Shown here: positions 32,526 to 40,900 of the stretch, piece by piece | How positions within the stretch are numbered: the stretch's first letter is position 1 | Layout of the letters: every line of letters starts with the position of its first letter | Assembly: GCA_045649645.1 (NCBI GenBank) | Contig: JAZRQH010000172.1 | Span: 1-64,000, forward strand | Reading direction: 5' to 3' | Length of the DNA: 64,000 nt | Source: RGIG7300 sp045649645 | GTDB lineage: Bacteria; Bacillota; Clostridia; Oscillospirales; CAG-272 | Translations under genes and position numbers: made by a program | The notes under the pieces: model-generated | What the model saw: only the letters and a program-made list of their open reading frames with translations | The model's database searches: none | What the model was told of the DNA's origin: nothing

Positions 32526-32602
32526 GGGGGTATAGCTCAGCAGGTTAGAGCGCATGCTTGACATGCATGAGGTCATTGGTTCGAGCCCGATTATCCCCAC
32601 CA
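32526..32602 (+). tRNA. tRNA-Val (anticodon GAC)
   Basis: This 77-nt sequence folds as a cloverleaf with encoded CCA. The acceptor stem is GGGGGTA with TATCCCC (one G-T pair), the D stem GCTC/GAGC, the anticodon stem CATGC/GCATG with loop TTGACAT, and the T stem ATTGG/CCGAT with loop TTCGAGC. The anticodon GAC reads valine codons GUC and GUU. A GAC valine tRNA is less common than UAC and would normally be a second valine isoacceptor. Confidence 0.93.
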
Positions 32603-32605
32603 TAG

Positions 32606-32635
32606 GACTCGTTCCACATGAACGGGTCTTTTTTA
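32606..32635 (+). terminator. Terminator after tRNA-Val
   Basis: GACTCGTTC pairs with GAACGGGTC (9 bp, one G-T) around a CACAT loop, followed by a run of seven T. It sits 4 bp after the tRNA. Confidence 0.85.
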
Positions 32636-32659
32636 TATTTACAACGAAAGGGAAGAGCT

Positions 32660-33436
32660 ATGAATATTCTTAATGACGAAAAGGTAATTGTTATACTTAC
32701 AGACGGTATGCACCCGGATGCAATCAAGCTTGTACCCAAGGCGCAAAAATTCTATGATGAAGCTGCATCTACTCTTAACGGAAAAAGTGTAATGCCTGCA
32801 GTAACGATGCCTTGTCATATGTCACTTTTTAAGGCAGTTGAACCTACGGTACATAACTGTATAGACAACTATGATCCTGCGCATTTTAACCCGGTGAAGG
32901 GAATATGTGAAGTCTTGAGAAGAAGAGACAGAAAAACTGCGATGTTTTACACCTGGGGTGAGCTTCGAGATCTTTCCAGACCCGGTGTCGTTGCTTACGA
33001 CTGCTTTATAAACGCATCCTACGACGGTGTTGAGGATACCTCGAAGAAGTTGACACATGAAGCGATCAGATACCTGAAGGATAATTTCACCAGCTTTACG
33101 TTCATTCATTACGACGTTATTGATGTATATGGCCACTGGTACGGATGGATGACCGACAAGTATATTGATGGTGTTAAGTTTGTGTGGGAAGAGATATACA
33201 AGCTCTTGGAGGTTGTTGATGACGATACTACGGTAATAATTCTCTCGGATCACAGCGGACACGATACGGACCACGGCATTGAATCCGATACACAGATTCC
33301 CGTTATGATAAAGAGTAAATTCTTTAAAGGCGCCACAGAACTCAAGGACGTATCTATAAAAGACATAGCACCTACCATCTGTAAAATACTTGAAGTACAG
33401 CCGGATCCCGATTGGGAAGGCAAAGCGTTATTCTGA
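32660..33436 (+). CDS. Alkaline-phosphatase-superfamily phosphodiesterase/nucleotide pyrophosphatase-like enzyme
   Basis: This 258-aa protein is a compact member of the alkaline phosphatase/NPP superfamily. It has the first metal Asp in VILTDGMHPDAI, the catalytic Thr in VTMPCHMSLF, a paired Asp/His in FIHYDVIDVYGHWYGW, and SDHSGHDTDHG, which provides the remaining metal ligands. The product lacks a signal peptide and is predicted to be cytosolic. It is smaller than typical NPP enzymes (about 400 aa), so it is close to a minimal catalytic core. ATG 32660 is chosen for the SD AAAGGGAAG; the frame extends upstream into the tRNA terminator. The substrate is unknown. It appears to be monocistronic, though a promoter between the tRNA terminator and the gene is not obvious. 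Confidence 0.78.
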   Translation: MNILNDEKVIVILTDGMHPDAIKLVPKAQKFYDEAASTLNGKSVMPAVTMPCHMSLFKAVEPTVHNCIDNYDPAHFNPVKGICEVLRRRDRKTAMFYTWGELRDLSRPGVVAYDCFINASYDGVEDTSKKLTHEAIRYLKDNFTSFTFIHYDVIDVYGHWYGWMTDKYIDGVKFVWEEIYKLLEVVDDDTTVIILSDHSGHDTDHGIESDTQIPVMIKSKFFKGATELKDVSIKDIAPTICKILEVQPDPDWEGKALF

Positions 33437-33480
33437 TACCATAAGGGGCAGTATATTATCTGCCCCTAAAAATATAATAT

Positions 33481-33514
33481 CCAATTATATAAAATACAAA
33501 TTTTATATAATTGG
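33481..33514. repeat. 34-nt perfect inverted repeat
   Basis: CCAATTATATAAAAT (33481-33495) and its exact complement (33500-33514) flank ACAA. It is AT-rich with no T-tail on the plus strand, so an operator or small mobile-element remnant is as likely as a terminator. Confidence 0.6.
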
Positions 33515-33775
33515 GAGAAGTATCGGTAAACAAAGATGCTGTATTTATAAGTTGTGCGTTCGGAGATAGCCATGTTGTGCGTTCGAATAAACAATTATAA
33601 TATTAAGGTTTTAATACAATTATCATTATCCGGTTATCATTTATTATATCTGTTGTCAATGATATGCTATTATTTGATCCCATTGGCTAAGTATGTAAAA
33701 TTTCGCTTTCCAAAGGAATTTTGTTTCGTATATTTTAATAGGTTTTAAAAAATCCCTTTAGATTTAATTTTAGTA

Positions 33776-33804
33776 TTGTAATAATTATTTTGCTATGATA
33801 TAAT
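33776..33804 (+). promoter_or_regulatory. Predicted sigma-A promoter for the ribulokinase-isomerase operon
   Basis: TTGTAA (33776-33781) and a perfect TATAAT (33799-33804) are separated by 17 nt, leaving a leader of roughly 85 nt before ATG 33898. Confidence 0.75.
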
Positions 33805-33897
33805 CAACCTGTGTAATCCAAAGGATTTTTTCATAACGTATATTTCATCATTTATAGAATTTTCTTAGGATTCAGATTTTTGGTTTTGGAGCTAAGC

Positions 33898-35538
33898 ATG
33901 GCTAAATATTCAATTGGCATAGATTTCGGTACGTTGTCAGGCCGAGCGGTACTGATAGACGTCGATAGCGGCAATATGATCGCCGAGGCTACTCTGGAAT
34001 ACAAGCACGGCGTGATGGATGATTATCTTTGCAATAGCGAAATAAAGCTTCCCGATAATTATGCTCTGCAGCACCCCGCTGATTATATCGACGTGATCGA
34101 ATTTTGCATTCCTGAGATCTTGAGAAAACCAGGTGTTCACAATTCGGACATAATTGGAATTGGTGTGGATTTCACGGCATGTACTGTAATACCTACCGAT
34201 CACAACGGAAATCCCTTATGCTTTAACCAAAGATTTAAAAATTGCCCTGATGCCTACGTAAAGCTGTGGAAGGATCATTCTTCCCTGCCTTATGCAGACA
34301 AGCTGACAAATCTCGCTAAAAGTGAGGGCATGGATTTTATAAACAGATACGGCGGTGCTGTATCCTCTGAGTGGCTTATACCAAAGATCATGCTTATAGC
34401 TGATAAAAGCCCCGAGGTGTACAATGAAGCCTCTTATTTTATTGAAGCGGCCGACTGGTTGGTATGGCAACTTTGCGGCGAACAGGTACGTAGCTCATGC
34501 ACGTGCGGTTATAAGGCGCTATGGCATCACGAGGCTGGATATCCGTCCACAGAGTTCTTTGAAAAGCTTGATCCTAAATTCTGCAATCTTCTTTCCGAAA
34601 AACTCGATGCACCAGTTCGTTCTTTAGCAACGAAAGCAGGTACAATAACAAAGAAATGGGCAGAAAAGCTCGGTTTGAGTGAAAACACAGCGGTAGCTAT
34701 AGGAAATATTGACGGACACGCGACGGTTCCTGCAGTCAAGGTAACAAGACCCGGTCAGATGCTTATGATATTAGGCACATCGGCATGCTTTATGACTCTC
34801 GATGAAAGAGAGCTTGACGTAAGAGAGATCGCCGGATACGTAAAGGACGGTATGATACCCGGATATTACGGCTACGAGGCGGGTCAGGCTTGTATGGGAG
34901 ACCATTTCGCCTGGTACGTCAAGAATATGCTACCTTATGAATATAGGGTTGAAGCTCAAAAAAACAAAAAGAGCGATATAGAATACATATTTGAAAAATC
35001 CGCTCAGTTAAAGCCCGGTGAGAACGGACTTATAGCTCTTGACTGGTGGAACGGCAACCGCGCTCTTCCCTGCCGAAGCGGGCTTGCAGGTTGTATTATC
35101 GGAATGAACCTTTCAACAAAGCCTGAGCATATATTCAGAGCTTTGATTGAAGCAACAGCGTTCGGTGCCAGAAAAATTACCGACAACTTCCGTAAATACG
35201 GATTAAATATCGATTCGATTCACGCTGCAGGCGGTATCGCTGAGAAAAATCCTTTTGTGATGCAGTTATATGCTGATGTATTAGATATGGAAATCAAGAT
35301 TTCCGGTTCTCCTCAGGCTGCAGCTCTCGGTGCTGCAATGACAGGTGCCGTAGCGGGAGGAGCATACGATACATTGACCGAGGCCGCCGAAGCTATGGGT
35401 AAGTTAAAGGACTTTACTTATAAGCCTGATCCTGTTAACCGAGAGATATATGATTCTCTCTATAATGAATTCTGCCGACTTTATGATTATTTCGGCAGAG
35501 AAAATGAATTGATGAATAATATAAAATTATATAAATAA
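33898..35538 (+). CDS. araB: Ribulokinase-type FGGY carbohydrate kinase
   Basis: This 546-aa FGGY kinase is predicted to phosphorylate L-ribulose (or a related ketopentose) to the 5-phosphate. The N-terminal IGIDFGTLSGRAVLIDVDSG phosphate-binding loop, GIGVDFTACTVIP, EWLIPK, CGYKALWH, GNIDGHATVPA, LGTSACFM and the C-terminal AAGGIAEKNPFVMQLYADVL signature are characteristic of the AraB branch rather than xylulokinase or glycerol kinase. ATG 33898 is chosen over a TTG 18 bp upstream because GGAG lies about 7 nt before it. It is followed after 12 bp by an L-fucose/L-arabinose isomerase-family gene, which would supply its ketose. No araD epimerase is in the window. The gene symbol reflects family, not proven specificity. 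Confidence 0.85.
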   Translation: MAKYSIGIDFGTLSGRAVLIDVDSGNMIAEATLEYKHGVMDDYLCNSEIKLPDNYALQHPADYIDVIEFCIPEILRKPGVHNSDIIGIGVDFTACTVIPTDHNGNPLCFNQRFKNCPDAYVKLWKDHSSLPYADKLTNLAKSEGMDFINRYGGAVSSEWLIPKIMLIADKSPEVYNEASYFIEAADWLVWQLCGEQVRSSCTCGYKALWHHEAGYPSTEFFEKLDPKFCNLLSEKLDAPVRSLATKAGTITKKWAEKLGLSENTAVAIGNIDGHATVPAVKVTRPGQMLMILGTSACFMTLDERELDVREIAGYVKDGMIPGYYGYEAGQACMGDHFAWYVKNMLPYEYRVEAQKNKKSDIEYIFEKSAQLKPGENGLIALDWWNGNRALPCRSGLAGCIIGMNLSTKPEHIFRALIEATAFGARKITDNFRKYGLNIDSIHAAGGIAEKNPFVMQLYADVLDMEIKISGSPQAAALGAAMTGAVAGGAYDTLTEAAEAMGKLKDFTYKPDPVNREIYDSLYNEFCRLYDYFGRENELMNNIKLYK

Positions 35539-35550
35539 AGGAGTAAAATT

Positions 35551-37035
35551 ATGTTTACCAATGATGTAAAGGTAAAGATAGGTATTGTAGCGGTTTCCAG
35601 AAGCTGTTTCTCCAAGGAGCTCAGTACAAACAGACGTAACGCTGTTAAGGCTGAGTGTGATAAGCTTGGTCTTGAGCTCTACAACTGTCCCGTACTTGTT
35701 GAAAATGAAGTTGATGCTATGAATGCTCTTGATGACCTCAAGGCAAACGGTGTTAACGCACTTGTAGTTTATCTCGGCAACTTCGGTCCTGAGACTCCCG
35801 AAACAATGATGGCTCAGAAGTTCCAGGGTCCCAAGATGTTCTGTGCAGCGGCTGAGGAGTCCATGAACGACCTCTTTGACGGCAGAGGCGATGCATACTG
35901 CGGTATGCTCAACGCATCCTACAATCTCAAGCTCCGCGGTCTCAAGGTATTTATTCCCGACGAGCCCGTAGGAACTGCTGACGAAACAGCGGCTTCTATC
36001 GCTGATTTCGAGCCTATTGCTCGCGTTCTTATCGGCATGTCCTCCCTCAAGGTAATTTCCTTCGGTCCCAGACCTCAGGATTTTATCGCTTGCAACGCAC
36101 CCATCAAGCCTCTTTATGATCTCGGTGTTGAGATTCAGGAGAACAGTGAGCTTGACCTCTTCTGTTCCTTCAACGACCACGAGGGTGATGAGAGAATCCC
36201 CGCTATCGTTGAGGAAATGATGGCTGACTACGGCGGAAAGGTTACATATCCTGATGCTCTCGCTAAGCTTGCACAGTATGAAGTAACTCTTCTCGACTGG
36301 GCTGAGGCAAACCGCGGCGCTTGCGAGCACGTTATCTTTGCTAACAAGTGCTGGCCTTCCTTCCAGACAGCGTTCAAGATCGTTCCCTGCTACGTAAATG
36401 GACGTCTTGCTGCCAAGGGTATTCCCGTATCCTGTGAGGTTGATATCTACGGCGTTCTCTCCGAGTATATGATCTATCTTGCAACAGGTAAGGCTCCCGC
36501 CCTTCTTGATATTAACAACACCGTTCCCAAGGATCTCTACGAGACCTACAAGGATATGGCTAAGGGCTATAAGAACAATGAAATGTTCATGGGCTTCCAT
36601 TGTGGTAACGGTTCTACCTGCATACTCAAAAAGCCTACAATGGGTTATCAGCGTATCATGAAGCGCGATCTTGAGCCCGAAGGCGAGCCTTTCATCACCA
36701 GAGGTACCGCTGAAGGCGATCTTATCTCCTCTCCCGTAACTCTCTTCAGACTCCAGGGTGCTGCTGATTGCAGACTTACATCCTACATTGCTCAGGGTGA
36801 GACTCTCGATATTCCCTCTCACTCCTTCGGTACTATCGGTGTTATCGCTATTCCCGAGATGCCCAGATTCTACCGTCACGTACTTATCGAAAAGAACTAC
36901 CCTCACCACTCCGGTGTTGCGTTTGCTAACTGCGGTAAGACTCTCTTCGAGGTAGTTAAGCTTCTCGGTGTTGAGGATATCTCCTACAACCAGCCTGCTT
37001 CCCTGCCCTATAAGACAGAGAATCCTTTTGCTTAA
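35551..37035 (+). CDS. L-fucose/L-arabinose isomerase-family protein
   Basis: This 494-aa member of the FucI/AraA fold family probably interconverts an aldose and a ketose with Mn2+. The N-terminal two thirds show the Rossmann-like domains (IGIVAVSRSCFS, VNALVVYLGNFGPET). The C-terminal part carries likely metal ligands: Glu and Asp in VSCEVDIYG, Asp in LLDINN, and His in a PHHSGVAFANCG segment. It is closer to the unassigned L-fucose/L-arabinose isomerase group than to classical AraA or FucI, and shorter than FucI (about 590 aa). SD AAGGAG precedes ATG 35551. Co-transcription with the ribulokinase suggests it makes the kinase's substrate, but the sugar is not identified. Confidence 0.82.
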   Translation: MFTNDVKVKIGIVAVSRSCFSKELSTNRRNAVKAECDKLGLELYNCPVLVENEVDAMNALDDLKANGVNALVVYLGNFGPETPETMMAQKFQGPKMFCAAAEESMNDLFDGRGDAYCGMLNASYNLKLRGLKVFIPDEPVGTADETAASIADFEPIARVLIGMSSLKVISFGPRPQDFIACNAPIKPLYDLGVEIQENSELDLFCSFNDHEGDERIPAIVEEMMADYGGKVTYPDALAKLAQYEVTLLDWAEANRGACEHVIFANKCWPSFQTAFKIVPCYVNGRLAAKGIPVSCEVDIYGVLSEYMIYLATGKAPALLDINNTVPKDLYETYKDMAKGYKNNEMFMGFHCGNGSTCILKKPTMGYQRIMKRDLEPEGEPFITRGTAEGDLISSPVTLFRLQGAADCRLTSYIAQGETLDIPSHSFGTIGVIAIPEMPRFYRHVLIEKNYPHHSGVAFANCGKTLFEVVKLLGVEDISYNQPASLPYKTENPFA

Positions 37036-37044
37036 TTAAATTAT

Positions 37045-37080
37045 ATAAATAAAGCTCTCCATACGGAGAGCTTTATTTAT
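37045..37080. terminator. Bidirectional terminator between isomerase and TRIC channel genes
   Basis: A perfect 16-bp stem (37045-37060 with 37065-37080) and ATAC loop. It closes the ribulokinase operon on the plus strand and includes the stop codon of the convergent minus-strand gene. Confidence 0.9.
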
Positions 37081-37724
37081 TCAATATTGATCTTAGGTAA
37101 TTTCCATCTGTATCTTGCGGCGAGTGTTCTTGATAAAACGGTAAAAGCAATAACAAATAAGGTTGCAATCACCTTATGCCCAAATTTTACGCTTAAAAGA
37201 TAATATGAGCAGCTGCCGAGGATGGATACAACGGCATATACATGTTTGATAAGAATGTACGGCTTTTGATTAACCAATACGTCTCTGAGTATACCGCCGC
37301 CAACACCTGTCAGAACTCCCAGAGTTATTACGAGGAGGACGTTATCCTGATATTCGGAAAGACAAGCTATCTCAACACCCGTGATAGAAAAGGCCGCCAA
37401 CCCTAAAGCGTCAAAAAATATATTTATAAGTTCGGTAGTTTTACGAAATTTATCAAATTTCTTTCTGAAAAGATATGCGATCACAAACACTGCTAAAGAA
37501 GTTATCGCAGAAAGAAACAGTATTGTCGGATTTGAGAAAACATAGGGCGGAATATTACCAATAAGCAGATCACGGATGATCCCTCCTCCAACAGCTGTTA
37601 TACATCCTACCGATATTACACCGAACAGATCCAGACTGCAGCCTATTGCAACAAGCGAACCTGATACCGCAAACGAAATAGTCCCGATCCATTCCATTAT
37701 TAATATTATAATATCACTTAACAT
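37077..37724 (-). CDS. TRIC cation channel family protein (UPF0126/YadS-like)
   Basis: This 215-aa integral membrane protein has about seven membrane helices and two repeats of the family signature. The first is FAVSGSLVAIG with GCITAVGGGIIRDLLIG; the second is FSITGVEIA with GVLTGVGGGILRDVLVN. Bacterial homologues of the animal trimeric intracellular cation channels conduct K+ or Na+. Others in this family have been assigned to amino-acid transport, so the substrate is uncertain. SD GGGAG precedes ATG 37724. It lies just downstream of tRNA-Thr on the same strand, separated by the tRNA terminator. Confidence 0.88.
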   Translation of the reverse strand: MLSDIIILIMEWIGTISFAVSGSLVAIGCSLDLFGVISVGCITAVGGGIIRDLLIGNIPPYVFSNPTILFLSAITSLAVFVIAYLFRKKFDKFRKTTELINIFFDALGLAAFSITGVEIACLSEYQDNVLLVITLGVLTGVGGGILRDVLVNQKPYILIKHVYAVVSILGSCSYYLLSVKFGHKVIATLFVIAFTVLSRTLAARYRWKLPKINIE

Positions 37725-37755
37725 ACATTTATCTCCCGATTAAGATAAAAACAGA

Positions 37756-37781
37756 AAACCTCGTTCAAAAGAACGAGGTTT
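37756..37781 (-). terminator. Terminator after tRNA-Thr
   Basis: AAACCTCGTTC/GAACGAGGTTT (11 bp) around a 4-nt loop, with a T-rich tail on the minus strand, 5 bp after the tRNA 3' end. Confidence 0.82.
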
Positions 37782-37785
37782 ATTC

Positions 37786-37861
<76 letters not shown>

Positions 37862-37884
37862 ATCGATCCGTAATCGACTTGTAT

Positions 37885-37913
37885 ATAATAACAGATATAT
37901 ATCGATTTGTCAA
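37885..37913 (-). promoter_or_regulatory. Predicted promoter for tRNA-Thr
   Basis: On the minus strand TTGACA (37908-37913) and TATTAT (37885-37890) are separated by 17 nt; it ends 23 bp before the tRNA 5' end. Confidence 0.8.
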
Positions 37914-37948
37914 GGTTTTTTGCAAAAAAACTTTTGATTTTTTTAAAT

Positions 37949-37979
37949 AAAATAACGGTCACTTTGGTGACCGTTATTT
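37949..37979 (-). terminator. Terminator after polC, closing the rpsB-polC region
   Basis: A perfect 12-bp stem (37951-37962 with 37967-37978) and 4-nt loop with a T-rich tail on the minus strand, directly after the polC stop. Confidence 0.88.
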
Positions 37980-37980
37980 A

Positions 37981-40900
37981 TCAAAACATTGATATCTGAG
38001 AATCGTCGTCTGCGTAATCTACTACATCGTTCTTTTGAATAGAATTAGCCTCGCTTTGCTCCATCAGTTCCCTTCTCTGCTTGTCAAGCTCGCTTTCTTT
38101 TTGTGGTACAGCAGGCTTATTATCATCAATAAGAGAGACCTGATTTGTCTGGCTCAAACCCTTGAATACACCACTTCTGCGAAGTATCTCGATAACCGTT
38201 TTTGAAAGACCGGCTCTTGAGCGAAGGTCCTCTATCGAGAGAAGATCCTTATCGGCACATACATCCATAATGTTCTGCGCAGCCGTATCACCGAGACCAG
38301 GCAAGGAGTTAAACGGCATACGTATGCCCTTGTCGCCCTCAGGTAGAAATTTAAAGGCATGAGACTTATAAAGATCAACAGGCAGGAATTCTATACCCCT
38401 TGCCATCGCCTCGTTTACAAGCTGCAGGAAGGGTATCATATCCTCCTCTTTCTTCTCTGCCATCTTCTTACGCTTACGTTCTTCTATATCCTTCAAAGTG
38501 AAAGAAACATTGCTCAGACCGCCGCTGACAATATCAGCGTCAAATCCTGAGGGTGCAACGGTGAAGAACGCGGCATAGAATACAACGGGATGATATACCT
38601 TGAACCACGCAAGGCGTATAGCTGAGGTTACGTATGCGGCAGCATGAGCCTTAGGGAACATGTACTGGATCTTCTTACAAGAGCCTATATACCAATCCGG
38701 AACGTTCTGGGCTCGCATTGCTTCCTCATATTCAGGCTTCAGACCCTTACCCTTACGAACATCCTCCATTATCTTGAACGCCATGCTCTTCTCTACTCCC
38801 TGGTAGATAAGATATGTCATGATTGAGTCTCGTGTACCGATAAGCTCTGAAATCGTACAGGTACCGTTTGCAATAAGCTCGTCACCGTTACCTAACCATA
38901 CCGCCGTACCGTGAGTAAGACCCGAAAGCTGTAATAGGTCAGAGAATGATTTGGGCTGGGTTGCAACGATTACCTGCTGGACGAATCTCGTACCAAACTC
39001 AGGAAGTCCGTAGGTACCGACCTCGGCACCTATATCGTCGGGAGTAACACCCAAGGCCTCTGTATTAAGGAAAAGACTCATTACCTTTTTATCGTTCATA
39101 GGAACGTCCATAACGCTGAGTCCCGAATATTCTTCGAGACGCTTATACTTGGTCGGCATATCGTGTCCAAGCTCGTCAAGCTTAAGGATAGTATCGTGGA
39201 GATACGAGAATGCAAAGTGCGTTGTTATAATGTCGGAGTTTGCATCGTCTGCAGGATGCTGTACAGGGGTGAAATCGTAAACGTCATACTGTCGCGGTAC
39301 AACTATAATACCGCCCGGATGCTGCCCTGTTGTACGCTTTACGCCGACACATCCGGTCTTAAGACGTTCGATCTCGGAACGGTTAAGAGGTATCTGCTTT
39401 TCTTCTGCATATTTTTTAACGAAGCCGTATGCGGTTTTTTCAGCCAAGGCAGAGAGCGTTCCGGCACGGAATACGTTTTCGCTACCGAACAGTTCTTCTG
39501 TATACTTGTGTACTTTACCCTGAACGTCACCGGAGAAGTTAAGGTCGATATCAGGGGATTTATCACCGTAGAAACCGAGGAAGGTCTCAAAAGGAATATC
39601 GTGACCGTCACCTATCATCTTTTTTCCGCACTTAGGACACACCTTATCGGGAAGGTCATAGCCGGAGCCAATTGAACCGTCGGTAAAGAACTCGGAATAT
39701 AAGCAGTCGGGACATCTGTAATGAGGCACAAGGGGGTTAACCTCACTTATACCTGCCATTGTAGCAACGAAAGAGGAGCCTACAGAGCCTCTGGAACCAA
39801 CAAGGTATCCTTGCTCCTCGCTGTACCAAACGAGCTTCTGTGCGATCATATAAAGCACAGCAAAGCCGTTTTTGATGATAGAGGTCAACTCACGGTCCAG
39901 TCTCTCGCTTACTATCTCGGGCAAGGGATCACCGTACATTGTCTTAGCTCTCTCCCAGCAGATACGCTGAAGGTCCTCCTCTGCGCCCTCCATTTCGGGC
40001 GTATAGGTGCCCTCAGGAATAGCACGGATGCTTTCTACCATATCAGCGATCTTGTTGGTGTTGGTAACAACAACCTCATAGGCCTTTTCTTCACCGAGGT
40101 ATGAAAACTCCTCCAGCATCTCATCAGTAGTACGAAGATATATTCCAGTATCCTTGTCTGCATCAGAAAACTTCATCGATTTAAGAAGTACCTTGCGGTA
40201 TATCTCATGATGCTTTTCAAGGAAGTGTGCGTCACAGGTCGCAACTGTAGGCTTACCCAGCTCGTCACCAAGATCTATTATCAGCTTGTTGATATCCTTG
40301 AGTGCTTCGACGTCGGGGACGCTTCCCTCATTTACAAGGAACATATTGTTGCAAAGAGGCTGTATCTCAAGATAGTCATAGAAATCTGCTATCTTTAGGA
40401 GCTCATCTCTGGATTTATTTTGCTTTATAGCCGTATAAAGCTCGCCGGCTTCACAGGCGGAGCCAATTATAAGACCCTCACGATGCTCCTCGAGCAGAGT
40501 CTTAGGTATACGCGGATGTCTGTAATAGTAGTCAAGATAACTCTGGGATATAAGATAATACAGATTCTTAAGACCAACAAGATTCTTGACAAGAATGATC
40601 ATATGATGTGAACGAAGCTTCTTGGGATCAGCCTTGTCCGCCATTATACGCACCATAGCTTCAAAGTCAAATATACCTTCAAGCTTAAGCTTTTCGCACA
40701 TACAGAAGAATATCTTTGCGAGCATTGCCGCATCGTCACAAGCTCTGTGATGTGAAAAATCCGGAAGCTTGTAATATCTCTGAAGTGTGTCAAGAGTGTG
40801 CTTATTTAGCTCGGGATTTACGTATCTCGATAATGCAACCGTATCAAGATATGTGTTTTCAAAGGGGATCTTATATTCCTTTGCCGCCGCTCTTATGAAA

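Larger units (their letters stand above)
33437..33897 (+). promoter_or_regulatory. 460-bp intergenic region with hairpin, inverted repeat, direct repeats and promoter
   Basis: No convincing gene is seen here. From left to right: a hairpin AGGGGCAG/CTGCCCCT (33444-33467) after the phosphodiesterase gene; a perfect 15-bp inverted repeat with a 4-nt loop (33481-33514); two copies of GTTGTGCGTTCG (33551-33562 and 33574-33585), 23 bp apart; an AT-rich stretch; and the promoter at 33776-33804. A 64-codon open frame at 33554-33748 has no SD and looks random. Regulatory function is inferred. Confidence 0.5.

Noticed and set aside
33554..33748. A 64-codon open frame in the gene-free region before the ribulokinase
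   Set aside because: There is no SD and no good promoter in phase with it, its composition is AT-driven, and it begins inside one of the direct repeats.
35527..36909. A 460-codon open frame antisense to the isomerase gene
   Set aside because: It is the complement of a highly biased, well-supported gene; its translation has no family resemblance and no SD. The same applies to the long antisense frames at 29357-30631, 48876-49844, 53693-54583 and 59210-60160.
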